Source of the DNA: an uncultured Clostridia bacterium
GTDB lineage: Bacteria > Bacillota > Clostridia > Oscillospirales > Acutalibacteraceae
NCBI GenBank assembly: GCA_937898625.1
Contig: CALEJF010000015.1
Location: 3,295 to 67,294, forward strand
DNA length: 64,000 nucleotides
Reading direction: 5' to 3'
The notes beneath the pieces are model-generated. The model searched no databases, was not told the origin of the DNA, and was given only the letters and a program-made list of their open reading frames with translations. This document shows positions 52,351-61,026 of this stretch, in pieces (the stretch's first letter is position 1; every line of letters starts with the position of its first letter). The translations under genes were made by a program, and so were the position numbers.

Positions 52351-52387
52351 ATTTTCCAACTCCCAACTGTGAAAATTTATTCATAAA

Positions 52388-52416
52388 ATTATATCACTTT
52401 AAAGTAAATTTCGCAA
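52388..52416 (-). promoter_or_regulatory. Promoter of the arabinose operon
   Basis: TTGCGA (52416-52411), 17 bp, TATAAT (52393-52388). The spacer contains the palindrome ACTTTAAAGT, a possible operator. No araR gene is in the window. Confidence 0.65.
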
Positions 52417-52421
52417 GAGAA

Positions 52422-53672
52422 TTAAAGTAATTTGCTCATTTCAATATCATTAAAACCGAATGTGTTTGTTGGTGCTATTTCAAGAATAAAATAGATTATT
52501 TCTTCATAAGATGCCGTTTTAATATCAATTCGTTTCACTTGTCTGTTGAATATTCCCCACTGACTACCTGCATTGTAAGTTTTATAATTCCATTTTGTGC
52601 GATTTATGTTGTAAAGTTTATAGAGCATCTGTGCAAAATACTCATTTTCACCATTGTTATACTCACCGTTGTAAACAGCAACATCCCATTCTCTTCTGAT
52701 TTTTCTGAGTTCCTTTACTCGATAGCGAATCATATCGGTTGATGTGTCATAAATGTGTAATTGATACATTACATTTTCGTAGCCACATTCTTTTGGATTT
52801 GGTAAAACTTCTGTTGACCAGATGCCCTCAAATGAAATAATGTGGTTATTATCAACTTCTCTTATTGCCTTGTAAAGAATATCGTAAGCTTTGTTCGTTT
52901 GTGCAACTGCTTCAGCACTTTCTGCTTCCCAGGCGTAGTCACCAGTATATCCGCCGTTATTCTGTGGCTCATTTAAAAGGTCATAAACTGCGATTATTTC
53001 ATTATCCTTATATCTCTCTGCAATTGCAGTCCAAAGTTCAACACAAGTTTCCATTTTCTCTTCATAAAGTTCATTTCGTCCTGCCTTGCCTGTGCTATGG
53101 TTTTTACTTTGTCCACCAGGTGCACCGTGCATATCAAGAATGATATAAATCCCATATTTTTCACAAGTTTCGATAAGCCAGTCAATTCGAATAAAGCCCG
53201 GGTTTTCGTTGTGATTATCGTTAAGCCAAGTGCCGTCTTCATTCATAAAATTACGATACCAAAACGGCACACGGACACAGTTAAAACCAAGTTTTTCAAT
53301 CTGTGCAATATCATCTTCTGTTATGAAATTATCCATAAATGCTTTTTCGATTTCTGCAGTTTTTTCTGCACCAAAGCGTTCAATAAGCACTTCAAGTGTA
53401 TCATAATGTGCCCAATCGTGAGTATATTCAGGCACAAAACCCATCCAAGTTTCCCATAAAAGCCAGTTACCTAAATTAACACCATTAAGGACAATTTTTT
53501 TGCCATTTTCGTCAACTACATAGCCTTTTTTATTAACAGAAAGCATGCTCATTCCGTGTGAATTTTCGTAGTTGTATTCTGTTAAGGGTTTTACTTCAGG
53601 TTGAGTAACATTAACACCTAAAAGGGATAAAAGAATTGAAATAACAAGTGATATTGATGTAAAAATTTTCAT
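52422..53672 (-). CDS. Secreted GH5-type glycosidase (exo-beta-1,3-glucanase-like)
   Basis: The 416-residue product has an N-terminal signal/anchor helix. The TIM-barrel features are NGVNLGNWLLWETWMGF, GFNCVRVPFWYRN, LDMHGAPGGQSKNHSTG, DLLNEPQNN with the acid/base Glu, and VAVYNGEYNNG with the nucleophile Glu. The NLGNWL and HGAPGGQ elements resemble yeast-type exo-1,3-glucanases and related GH5 members. Lack of a wall anchor or dockerin suggests it is secreted or membrane-tethered. AAAGGAGAG precedes the ATG at 53672. It has its own promoter upstream of the arabinose operon. Confidence 0.9.
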   Translation of the reverse strand: MKIFTSISLVISILLSLLGVNVTQPEVKPLTEYNYENSHGMSMLSVNKKGYVVDENGKKIVLNGVNLGNWLLWETWMGFVPEYTHDWAHYDTLEVLIERFGAEKTAEIEKAFMDNFITEDDIAQIEKLGFNCVRVPFWYRNFMNEDGTWLNDNHNENPGFIRIDWLIETCEKYGIYIILDMHGAPGGQSKNHSTGKAGRNELYEEKMETCVELWTAIAERYKDNEIIAVYDLLNEPQNNGGYTGDYAWEAESAEAVAQTNKAYDILYKAIREVDNNHIISFEGIWSTEVLPNPKECGYENVMYQLHIYDTSTDMIRYRVKELRKIRREWDVAVYNGEYNNGENEYFAQMLYKLYNINRTKWNYKTYNAGSQWGIFNRQVKRIDIKTASYEEIIYFILEIAPTNTFGFNDIEMSKLL

Positions 53673-53693
53673 AAAGCATCTCTCCTTTCCTAT

Positions 53694-53722
53694 ATTATAT
53701 TTGATTTTATATCTTTTTTCAA
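53694..53722 (-). promoter_or_regulatory. Promoter of the GH5 gene
   Basis: TTGAAA (53722-53717), 17 bp, TATAAT (53699-53694), 21 bp before the ATG; it abuts the terminator of the previous unit. Confidence 0.7.
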
Positions 53723-53752
53723 TAAAAAAATACCACCTCAAAAGAGATGGTA
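53723..53752 (-). terminator. Terminator of the prmA-ArsC-like unit
   Basis: TACCATCTC pairs with GAGGTGGTA (53752-53731), followed by a T-rich run on the minus strand. Confidence 0.85.
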
Positions 53753-53758
53753 TTAAAA

Positions 53759-54109
53759 TCATTTTAATGCTTCAAGCCACTCGTTTTCACGAAAACCTAC
53801 CAGAACTTTATTATCCGTAATTAAAATCGGACGTTTTACAAGCATTCCGTCAGTAGAAAGTAATTTCAACTGTTCGTCTTCGCTCATCTCGGGAAGTTTA
53901 TTTTTCAAATCCATAGATTTATACAAAAGTCCACTTGTATTGAAAAACTTCTTTAATGGTAAACCACTTTTTTTGTACCATAATTTTAATTCTTCAAAAG
54001 TTGGATTTTCTTCCTTAATGTGACGAGCAGTAAAAACTTCTCCATTATCTACAAGGAATTTCTTTGCCTTCTGACATGTTGTACATTTTGGATATTCAAT
54101 AAAAAGCAT
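53759..54109 (-). CDS. ArsC/Spx family protein (arsenate-reductase-like thioredoxin fold)
   Basis: The 116-residue product has CTTC (Cys9 and Cys12) in a YPKCTTCQKAKKFL context, EENPTFEELKLWYKKSGL and VKRPILITDNKVLVGF, all typical of the ArsC/YffB/Spx superfamily. The CxxC is retained. It could be a thiol oxidoreductase or a Spx-like regulator; arsenic detoxification is not implied without ars genes nearby. AAGGTG precedes the ATG. It follows prmA by 9 bp. Confidence 0.88.
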   Translation of the reverse strand: MLFIEYPKCTTCQKAKKFLVDNGEVFTARHIKEENPTFEELKLWYKKSGLPLKKFFNTSGLLYKSMDLKNKLPEMSEDEQLKLLSTDGMLVKRPILITDNKVLVGFRENEWLEALK

Positions 54110-54118
54110 ATTTACACC

Positions 54119-55042
54119 TTATTTCTTTTTACATACAAAGCAAAGCCATCCGCCGTCTTCGTATCTTTCAATAATTTCAAAATTATTATCGTGGAATGCT
54201 TTTTTAACTTCTTCTTCACGAGGCTCAATAATACCTGATGTGATAAACACTCCGTCATCCTTTAAGAAATCACCTACTTGTGATGAGAAAAGAATGATAA
54301 TATCAGCAACTATATTTGCAACAACAACATCAAAAGTGCCTGTTACTTTATCAACAAGGTTACCATTGAGAATATTGTATTTTGGTGCTTCAAAACCGTT
54401 TACTTTACCATTTTCGATAGCTGTTTTAACTGCAAGCTTATCAATATCAACACCGGTTGCATTATCAGCACCCATTAAGAGCGATGCAACTGACAAAATT
54501 CCGCTACCGCAACCGCAATCAAGGACACTATCCCCTGCTTTTATATGCTTTTCAAGTGTTTCAAGGCAAAGACGAGTTGTATTATGTCCACCACTACCAA
54601 ATGCAAGTCCCGGTTCAATGCTTAAAACCGCTCTGCCCTCTGCATCATAATCGTCAATCCAGAGTGGACGGATAAGAAGTTTTTCACCTATTTTCATAGG
54701 TTTGAAATACTCTTTCCAGTTGTTTTCCCAGTCCTCATTTTTGCAAGGTTTATATTCAATACTATGTGTAATTTGTTCACTTTCATATCTTTCTGTCAAG
54801 AATGAAATTGCCTCTTTATAATTCTCCTCAGGTGAGATATAAATATGTACACAACCTTTTGTTCTGTCCTTTGCAAGAAGTTCTTCGTCAATAAGGTCAA
54901 TGTTAGCAATTTCCCATGCTTCCTGTTCAAGTGTTCTGTAATCTTCGATATAGATACCGTAAGGTACAGCCATACTTGCAATATCAGCTGCACGGTCAAT
55001 ATTTTCGGCATCGATTTCTATTTTAATTTCGGTCCAGTCCAT
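54119..55042 (-). CDS. prmA: Ribosomal protein L11 methyltransferase
   Basis: The 307-residue SAM-dependent enzyme methylates L11. The N-terminal L11-recognition domain starts DWTEIKIEIDAENIDRAA. The methyltransferase core has GLAFGSGGHNTTRLCLE, DCGCGSGILSVASLLMGA (motif I) and VVANIVADIIILF (the NPPY-equivalent). ATG at 55042 follows GGAGGGATT. The region just upstream is a terminal-inverted-repeat element, so the prmA promoter may lie within or beyond it. Confidence 0.95.
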   Translation of the reverse strand: MDWTEIKIEIDAENIDRAADIASMAVPYGIYIEDYRTLEQEAWEIANIDLIDEELLAKDRTKGCVHIYISPEENYKEAISFLTERYESEQITHSIEYKPCKNEDWENNWKEYFKPMKIGEKLLIRPLWIDDYDAEGRAVLSIEPGLAFGSGGHNTTRLCLETLEKHIKAGDSVLDCGCGSGILSVASLLMGADNATGVDIDKLAVKTAIENGKVNGFEAPKYNILNGNLVDKVTGTFDVVVANIVADIIILFSSQVGDFLKDDGVFITSGIIEPREEEVKKAFHDNNFEIIERYEDGGWLCFVCKKK

Positions 55043-55091
55043 AAGAATCCCTCCACCATAAATATTCTCCCAAAACCTTGGAAGAAATAAA

Positions 55092-55254
55092 GTAACCACT
55101 GATTAAATCGGGTTGCGATTATCAGCGAGATAGTTTTTTTGTCAGAACCGTCAAAAAACGCAGGCAATACTTTGTGTATTAACGAGTATTTTGGACGAGT
55201 TATGACGGGAAAATAGCCGTTGAGAATTGTAACCAAGATTTAAGAAGTGGTTAC
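55092..55254. repeat. 163-bp element with terminal inverted repeats (MITE-like)
   Basis: GTAACCACT (55092-55100) and AGTGGTTAC (55246-55254) are perfect 9-bp inverted ends, and weaker pairing continues inward (GATTAAATC against GATTTAA). The interior reads through on the minus strand as a peptide-like frame (VLPAFFDGSDKKTISLIIATR) that I recall recurring in gut Firmicute genomes; that is from memory. It begins 50 bp upstream of the prmA start. No transposase is encoded, so any movement would need one in trans. Confidence 0.6.
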
Positions 55255-55259
55255 AAATA

Positions 55260-55289
55260 ATAAACAAAAAGCAGAGATTTCTCTCTGCT
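55260..55289 (-). terminator. Terminator of rplS
   Basis: AGCAGAGA-GAAA-TCTCTGCT (55289-55270) is followed by TTTTGTTTATT on the minus strand. Confidence 0.85.
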
Positions 55290-55306
55290 CTGTTTTGACG
55301 ATTAGA

Positions 55307-55648
55307 TTATATCTGCTCTTTAACTTTAGCAGCCTTACCAACTCTGTCACGAAGATAGTAGAGTTTACTTCTGCGAACCTTACCGCGTCTAACTGTTTCT
55401 ACCTTTGCAACATTTGGTGAATTTACAGGGAATACTCTTTCAACACCTACACCGTATGATACACGACGTACTGTGAATGTTTCAGAAACACCAGCACCCT
55501 TACGAGCAATGATTGTTCCTTCGAATACCTGAATTCTTTCTCTTTCGCCTTCACGAATCTTAACGTGTACTTTAACAACGTCACCGACTCTGATTGCTGG
55601 GTTTGCTTCTTTAATGCAACCCTCTGTCATCAATTTTAATGCGTCCAT
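55307..55648 (-). CDS. rplS: 50S ribosomal protein L19
   Basis: The 113-residue product has IRVGDVVKVHVKIREGERERIQ, FEGTIIARKGAG and SETFTVRRVSYGVGVERVFP, the L19 signature, and a basic C-terminal GKVRRSKLYYLRD. It lies at the 30S-50S interface. ATG at 55648 follows CGGAGGTTAG; the upstream in-frame extension lies in the leader RNA. In many genomes rplS ends a trmD operon, but here it is alone with its own promoter. Confidence 0.98.
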   Translation of the reverse strand: MDALKLMTEGCIKEANPAIRVGDVVKVHVKIREGERERIQVFEGTIIARKGAGVSETFTVRRVSYGVGVERVFPVNSPNVAKVETVRRGKVRRSKLYYLRDRVGKAAKVKEQI

Positions 55649-55746
55649 AACTAACCTCCGATAAAAATTTTTCAAGTGTTCGTACCGAAGTTCAGCAGAG
55701 GACCACCCGAGATAATAGTTATTTTGTTGCGGACTACCGCAAATGC
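55649..55746 (-). promoter_or_regulatory. Structured leader of rplS (candidate L19 autoregulatory leader)
   Basis: About 98 nt separate the predicted start from the ATG. TTGCGG-TAGT-CCGCAA (near 55742-55727) is a clear hairpin. A second, longer imperfect stem lies in the GGTGGTCC...GTACGAACAC part. L19 leaders that bind the protein are known from other Firmicutes; whether this matches that family needs covariance comparison. Confidence 0.5.
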
Positions 55747-55752
55747 TCAAAT

Positions 55753-55781
55753 ATAATATCACAAGTCAATACAAAATGCAA
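55753..55781 (-). promoter_or_regulatory. Promoter of rplS
   Basis: TTGCAT (55781-55776), 17 bp, TATTAT (55758-55753) on the minus strand. Confidence 0.65.
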
Positions 55782-55801
55782 GAGTTTTTTGAAAAAAGTT
55801 T

Positions 55802-56041
55802 TTACAGATAAACCCTTACAGTTTCACCGTGTCTGCCATTGACTGTAACAATCTCAAACCCTTTATAGTCTTTTGTCCTTTTTATTAAAGGTTTTATTTG
55901 TCTGTATTTTAGTTTAAGAAATAGCGGATGTTTTAAGACAAGAAACATTTTTAGCATTCCAAACAGCACTCTGTTGAAAATCAGCCAGTTAGGAATTCTT
56001 ATTGTTTTAGTTGAATTGTTTTTAGGGTAAACAACTTTCAT
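55802..56041 (-). CDS. Small basic protein coupled to XRE regulator, unknown function
   Basis: The 79-residue, Lys/Arg-rich product has a hydrophobic middle (residues 18-37, not clearly a membrane helix) and ends in FEIVTVNGRHGETVRVYL. That ending echoes the close of the upstream regulator (EIVTVKTQNGDDIRVVVE), so both may share a short beta-hairpin module. It overlaps the regulator gene by 4 bp, strongly suggesting coupling. No named family is recognised. Confidence 0.75.
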   Translation of the reverse strand: MKVVYPKNNSTKTIRIPNWLIFNRVLFGMLKMFLVLKHPLFLKLKYRQIKPLIKRTKDYKGFEIVTVNGRHGETVRVYL

Positions 56042-56535
56042 TTTTCAACTACCACCCGTATATCATCTCCGTTTTGTGTTTTCACAGTAACAATTTCACC
56101 GAGTACACCAAGTTCAACCATTTTGAAAATACTTTCAAAATTTACTTTACTCAAATCTACACCTGCAAAAACACCGGAAATGTCTTTACCAACATTGATG
56201 AGTTCTTTAACAAGAAGATATGGAAGGTTAACTTTAACATCATCACCTTGAGCAGTATCAACATACACTCTGAAAATCAATTCATTTTCGTTAATCTTTT
56301 CCGTCTTTTCAAATTTAACATTTGATTGTACATCTTCGTTTTTGAAAAGTTCGTCAATTGTAATATTATAAAGTTTTGCAATATGTGGCAAGGTCATAAT
56401 ATCGGGACAAGCAATATCGTTTTCCCACTTTGATACAGCTTGTGCTGACACTCCAAGCTTTTCTGCTACATAATCTTGAGTAAATCCTGATTGTTTCCTT
56501 AATTCATAAAGTTTTTTACCAATTGTTTTCTCCAT
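56038..56535 (-). CDS. XRE-family transcriptional regulator with C-terminal sensor-like domain
   Basis: The 165-residue product has an N-terminal helix-turn-helix at residues 7-61 (IGKKLYELRKQSGFTQDYVA, KLGVSAQAVSKWEND, LYNITIDELF). Its C-terminal domain reads LIFRVYVDTAQGDDVKVNLP, a segment also seen in YvlB/LiaX-type and SHOCT-linked proteins. It probably controls its own two-gene unit; targets are unknown. CTCCTTT-complement AAAGGAGAG lies before the ATG. Confidence 0.88.
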   Translation of the reverse strand: MEKTIGKKLYELRKQSGFTQDYVAEKLGVSAQAVSKWENDIACPDIMTLPHIAKLYNITIDELFKNEDVQSNVKFEKTEKINENELIFRVYVDTAQGDDVKVNLPYLLVKELINVGKDISGVFAGVDLSKVNFESIFKMVELGVLGEIVTVKTQNGDDIRVVVEK

Positions 56536-56625
56536 TTAAAATCTCTCCTTTGAAATTTTGCAACCGATTACACTTGCATTGTATGGTTAAATTTTCAAAA
56601 AGTAAATGTAATAAAAGTTGAATTT

Positions 56626-57810
56626 TCATTTTACAACCATTGGTTGAGTCAGTTTTGAATGTTTTAACATCATAATTGTCGCAATTATTGTGACTAAAAA
56701 GGCAATTATCTGGAATATACTGAAAATATCAGTTGAAAGTTTTTCCGCAAGTATGCCGAATGTTATTGGAGAAACCAAAATACTACCATAGGAAATTGCA
56801 CCTTGAAGTCCAATAAATGACTGTGCAATATCCCTACCCATATGTATTGGAGTTAAATGCGTCATATTTGGGAAAACAGGTCCATTGCCAAGACCTATTA
56901 AAAACAGACCAACTGTTGCAAATAATGGATTCTTAAAAAATGTGAGAATGACAGCAATAAAAATGACCAGTTCACCCATAACAATAATCTTTTTAGGTGA
57001 CACTTTGTTCGCAATTAACCCTGATATAAACCTACCCAAGGTCATTCCTACAAAATAGAATGTAATCATTTCTGCGGCTTTATCAGGAGTAAGTCCCTTG
57101 GAGTTTACAAGAAATGTGCTACCCCACGCAAGACAAACGGACTCTATTGCACAAGAACCAAAATAGATTACAAGACTATATCTTGCTATTGGAATTTTTA
57201 AAAGTTCGGGAATTGAAACAACTCTTGTTTCGTCCTTTTCCCCTGCTTCTTCTTTTTGTGATTTAACCTTATTCCATATTGGAATTGATATAAAACATAT
57301 TATTGTAAGGGCAAGTTGGAATAAAAACATTATTCTGTAGCCACCCTGCCAGTTATTACTTTGTTTTAATGTAAACGACATTAAAAAAGGGCTTAAAGTA
57401 ACACCAACACCATAGGAACAATGCAAGAAGTTTACATGAGTTGCCTTATAATTAAGAGCAACATAGGTATTTAAAACATTGTCAATTCCGCCTGCACCAA
57501 GTCCCAATGGTATTGTGCAGAGGCAAAGCATAAAGATATTTTTTGAGAACGAGAAACCGAGGATTGCAATAGCGGTTAGTGCTGTACTAATTGCAACAAC
57601 CAAGGGAGTTCCAAGTTTTTTAGTGAGTCTTGCACTTAAAAGACTTGAAATGATTGTTCCCATATACATTAAACCTGTTACAAAATTCGAATATGAGATA
57701 GGTAAATCAAATTCAGTATATATTGCCGGCCAAGCTGTGCCAAATAATGAATCGGGAATTCCAAGACCAACATATGTAATAAAAATAATTATAACTAATA
57801 ATGTTGCCAT
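56626..57810 (-). CDS. MFS transporter, paralogue of the one at 31404-32564
   Basis: The 394-residue carrier has 12 helices. GLGIPDSLFGTAWPAIY, GLGAGGIDNVLNTYVALNYKA split near 105, and FLHCSYGVGVTLSPFLMS match the other MFS protein of this window closely. The substrate is unknown. Its ATG comes 3 bp after the DUF2344 gene, with GGAG 15 bp upstream, so it may be translated weakly or by coupling. Confidence 0.88.
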   Translation of the reverse strand: MATLLVIIIFITYVGLGIPDSLFGTAWPAIYTEFDLPISYSNFVTGLMYMGTIISSLLSARLTKKLGTPLVVAISTALTAIAILGFSFSKNIFMLCLCTIPLGLGAGGIDNVLNTYVALNYKATHVNFLHCSYGVGVTLSPFLMSFTLKQSNNWQGGYRIMFLFQLALTIICFISIPIWNKVKSQKEEAGEKDETRVVSIPELLKIPIARYSLVIYFGSCAIESVCLAWGSTFLVNSKGLTPDKAAEMITFYFVGMTLGRFISGLIANKVSPKKIIVMGELVIFIAVILTFFKNPLFATVGLFLIGLGNGPVFPNMTHLTPIHMGRDIAQSFIGLQGAISYGSILVSPITFGILAEKLSTDIFSIFQIIAFLVTIIATIMMLKHSKLTQPMVVK

Positions 57811-57813
57811 AGA

Positions 57814-58497
57814 TTATCTAAAAATCTCCATATTTTCTGTGTAGGACTGTACTTTAATTACATCCACATCTTGCTCGTCTGTTTGTGTATCTTTTACCAA
57901 CGCACCGACTAAAAGCATTGGGTTGATATTTGTACTTGTACCTGAGGAGAGGATTGTTTTTAAAACAAGCTTGCCATTTTTGTTTTCTAATTCAAATGAC
58001 TTTATATGCTCTTTTATATTAACCTCTTTATCAACCTTTTTTCTGCCCTGTTTTGCTTTTTTTAGCACCATAATTTCATTAGATGAAAGTTTGCTTTCTG
58101 CTCTTTCCAAAAGCATATTATCGGGATTATTAAAGATTATTTTATACTCTGCCCAACGAATATCGTTTGGTGATGTTTCGTAAACATAAATCTCTTTAAC
58201 GGTAATATCAACCGGTAGAGCATTATTAAGTCTCTCTGCCAATTCAACAAGGTCAACTTCTTCCATAAGACGGAAATCAACTGTTTCACAAAGGCTTTCA
58301 AAACCTAATGAAAGTGGCATAGCAAATGTTAAAAATGCGTGAGGATTAAACCCTTCTGTAAACCAGATTGGTACACAAGCCCTTTTCATAGCACGAGTAA
58401 TGCAACGGACTGTATCAAGATGAGAAATAAATTTTGCCATACCCGTTTTTTGGAAGGACATTCGCACATCCATAGCCCATTTTTTAACTTCTGGCAT
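57814..58497 (-). CDS. DUF2344 (TIGR03936) radical-SAM-linked protein
   Basis: The 227-residue product has FQKTGMAKFISHLDTVRCITRAMKRA split near residue 20, WFTEGFNPHAFLTFAMPLSLGFES and the ETVDFRL segment that define the family. It is always encoded beside, or fused to, a B12-binding radical SAM protein, as here with a 14-bp overlap. The joint function is unknown. ATG at 58497 follows GGGGGTAAAT. Confidence 0.93.
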   Translation of the reverse strand: MPEVKKWAMDVRMSFQKTGMAKFISHLDTVRCITRAMKRACVPIWFTEGFNPHAFLTFAMPLSLGFESLCETVDFRLMEEVDLVELAERLNNALPVDITVKEIYVYETSPNDIRWAEYKIIFNNPDNMLLERAESKLSSNEIMVLKKAKQGRKKVDKEVNIKEHIKSFELENKNGKLVLKTILSSGTSTNINPMLLVGALVKDTQTDEQDVDVIKVQSYTENMEIFR

Positions 58498-60328
58498 CAC
58501 ATTTACCCCCATTCAGTTTGTTAGCACCGCAAGCAGAGCATTTGATTCTGCAATGAGGTGTTGTTTCACTTAAATGTGCTTTCTTGTTTTCTTCGATAAG
58601 GAATTCTTTACGGATACCATAGTCCATAATGTCCCAAGGCAAGATTTCGTCGTAATCCCTACGACGATTTGCATAGAATTCTGTTGTAAGGTTACATTCA
58701 TTAAATGCTTCACGCCATTTATTGAAATCAAAAAATTCGTCCCAACTATCAAACTTACAACCCTTTTGCCAAGCTTTATAAATAACCCCGCCAAGTCTTC
58801 TGTCTCCACGAGCTAAAACCCCTTCAAGTACAGATGTGTCGGACTCATGATAACTGATTGAGATTTTCCTGCTTGTCGTACTTGAAAGCAAATGTTTCTG
58901 CTTTTCAATAAGCATTTCGGCAGTGTCCTGTGGCTCCCATTGAAATGGTGTGAATGGCTTTGGAACAAATGATGCACAACTGACATTTACCTGAACACCC
59001 TTGCCCTTTGGTTTGTTCGGATTGTGATAGAAAGTATCAACAACTTTTTGAGCAAGGTCTGCGATACCCTTGATATCGTCAAAAGTTTCTGTGGGAAGTC
59101 CCATCATAAAGTACAGTTTGACGCTTGTCCAACCACCGTCAAAGGCTTTAAGCGCCGTATTTAAAACATCTTCTTCAGTAACATTTTTATTGATTGCATC
59201 GCGAAGTCTTTGTGTACCTGCTTCGGGAGCAAATGTAAGGCCACTGCGACGGACTTTCTTTAATTCTTCCATAAGCTCATCGGAAAAGTTATCCACTCTT
59301 AAAGACGGTAATGAAACATTGATATTTTCCTTTAATGCCCAATTAAAAAGCATTGGAATAAGTTTTTCAATATTTGTATAGTCACTTGTAGATAATGAGC
59401 AAAGAGAAATCTCATCATAACCCGTTGCATCACTGATGCTACGACATTGTTCGTTTATAGTTTCAGGGGATTTTTCACGGATTGGTCTGTAAATAAATCC
59501 TGCCTGACAGAAACGGCAACCACGGATACATCCACGGAAAACCTCACCAACGGTTCTATCTTGGACAACATCAATAAATGGTACTACAAAATCCTTTGGA
59601 TAATGTGCATTATCAAGGTCACTTACAATTCTCTTTTTAACTTTTAGTGGTGCAGTTTCAAGGTTTTCGACTGACTTTATTGTACCATCTTCATTATAAT
59701 TAACACTATAGAATTCAGGTACATATACACCTTCAATTTTTGCTGCTTCTCGCAAAAATTCAAGTCTTGTTGAGCCTTTTTCTTTATGTTCAATTAGCAA
59801 ATCAATAAGTTCGTTTGTAACTTCTTCGCCCTCACCAGGTAGGAAAATATCAATAAAATCGGCCATTGGTTCAGCATTACAAACACAAGGTCCACCTGCT
59901 ATAACAACGGGTGTTAAACCTGTTCTTTCCTTTTTAAGTACAGGAATTCCGCCCAAGTCAAGCATATTTAGTACATTGGTATAGCTCAACTCATATTGTA
60001 ATGTAAAACCTACCAAATCGAACTCCGAAAGAGCATCACCACTCTCAAGTGCATAAAGTTTTACATTATTTTCACGCATAAGAGCTTCCATATCTTCCCA
60101 AGGAGCAAAAACGCGCTCACACCAAGCATCTTCCCTTGAATTTACAAGGCTGTAAAGAATTTTCATACCAAGATGTGACATACCAATTTCATAATTATCG
60201 GGAAAACAGAAAGCATATCTCAATTTCACATTGTTTTTGTCTTTTACAACACTATTAAGTTCGCCGCCTGTATAACGAGCAGGTTTTTGAACTTTTTTAA
60301 GTAATTTTTCAACTTCTTTTTTTACCAT
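58484..60328 (-). CDS. B12-binding-domain radical SAM protein (TIGR03960 family)
   Basis: The 614-residue product has an N-terminal cobalamin-like domain (LRYAFCFPDNYEIGMSHLG, LVGFTLQYELSYTNVL), then the radical SAM core with CIRGCRFCQAGF for the 4Fe-4S cluster and a TIM barrel with TFAPEAGTQRLRD. It ends with a Cys motif, CRIKCSACG. The partner DUF2344 protein is encoded next. Its substrate is unknown; pairing with DUF2344 is conserved widely in Clostridia. GAGGTC precedes the ATG. Confidence 0.94.
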   Translation of the reverse strand: MVKKEVEKLLKKVQKPARYTGGELNSVVKDKNNVKLRYAFCFPDNYEIGMSHLGMKILYSLVNSREDAWCERVFAPWEDMEALMRENNVKLYALESGDALSEFDLVGFTLQYELSYTNVLNMLDLGGIPVLKKERTGLTPVVIAGGPCVCNAEPMADFIDIFLPGEGEEVTNELIDLLIEHKEKGSTRLEFLREAAKIEGVYVPEFYSVNYNEDGTIKSVENLETAPLKVKKRIVSDLDNAHYPKDFVVPFIDVVQDRTVGEVFRGCIRGCRFCQAGFIYRPIREKSPETINEQCRSISDATGYDEISLCSLSTSDYTNIEKLIPMLFNWALKENINVSLPSLRVDNFSDELMEELKKVRRSGLTFAPEAGTQRLRDAINKNVTEEDVLNTALKAFDGGWTSVKLYFMMGLPTETFDDIKGIADLAQKVVDTFYHNPNKPKGKGVQVNVSCASFVPKPFTPFQWEPQDTAEMLIEKQKHLLSSTTSRKISISYHESDTSVLEGVLARGDRRLGGVIYKAWQKGCKFDSWDEFFDFNKWREAFNECNLTTEFYANRRRDYDEILPWDIMDYGIRKEFLIEENKKAHLSETTPHCRIKCSACGANKLNGGKCDARS

Positions 60329-60382
60329 AATTGACCTCGCATAATGTTATTCAGTTTATTTTACAACAAAAAACACTTTATT

Positions 60383-60988
60383 TCAATAATCATTATTTTG
60401 AAACAAAGAAATAGTGAGAAAAATTGCTATTATAATTAAAGAAAAGTTATATCTGCTAACGACAAAGACATAAATTGCCCATAGATAGATTAGTGATATG
60501 AAAAATATTGATGTAATTTTCAGTATTTTTCGGCAAATTGAAGATTCAAAGTGCTGCGAGAGTAGAAAATACAGGATTGCTCCACCGTCAAGACTTTTTA
60601 TTGGTAACAGATTAAAAGACATTAGAATTAAATTAATACAAGCACAAGTGAGAATAAACTGATTTTCACAAAAACAAAGACTAAAACAAGACAGCATCAA
60701 GTTTATGAAATTTACAAATGGTCCACCAAGGGATATTACAATTTCTTCCTTGGTGCTTATTTTAATGTTTTCTTGTCGGATTATATTCATCCCAACCATC
60801 TCGAATTTTACTGCTTTAGGTCTGTTATTTACAAGAAGCATAGCAAAAAGATGTCCCGCTTCGTGAAGTAAAGAAGATACTACTGTTATTAAAACGTTTG
60901 CAGGAACTTTTAAAGATATTATAAATGTAATAAATGCAACAAAAAGAAAGGTTATTTCAATCCTAACTCCACGAATAGTAAAAACCAT
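60383..60988 (-). CDS. Site-2-type M50 membrane protease, SpoIVFB-like
   Basis: The 201-residue, multi-helix product has HEAGH at residues 42-46 and a second site with Asn126, Pro129 and Asp134 (NLLPIKSLDGG), the zinc and catalytic pieces of site-2 proteases. SpoIVFB processes pro-sigma-K in the mother cell. The identity here is inferred from size, the absence of PDZ or CBS domains, and the SpoIVFA-like gene 38 bp upstream. Confidence 0.85.
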   Translation of the reverse strand: MVFTIRGVRIEITFLFVAFITFIISLKVPANVLITVVSSLLHEAGHLFAMLLVNNRPKAVKFEMVGMNIIRQENIKISTKEEIVISLGGPFVNFINLMLSCFSLCFCENQFILTCACINLILMSFNLLPIKSLDGGAILYFLLSQHFESSICRKILKITSIFFISLIYLWAIYVFVVSRYNFSLIIIAIFLTISLFQNNDY

Positions 60989-61026
60989 AAATGTTCACCA
61001 AAACTTAAAACAGGAGAAAAGTTGAC

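Noticed and set aside
53759..54109. Arsenic resistance gene
   Set aside because: The ArsC-fold protein has no ars neighbours, and its family includes Spx-like regulators, so a resistance role is not supported.
55018..55236. 72-codon open frame at the prmA start and the inverted-repeat element
   Set aside because: It spans the repeat element and the prmA start in another frame. The peptide-like interior is better explained as a dispersed repeat.
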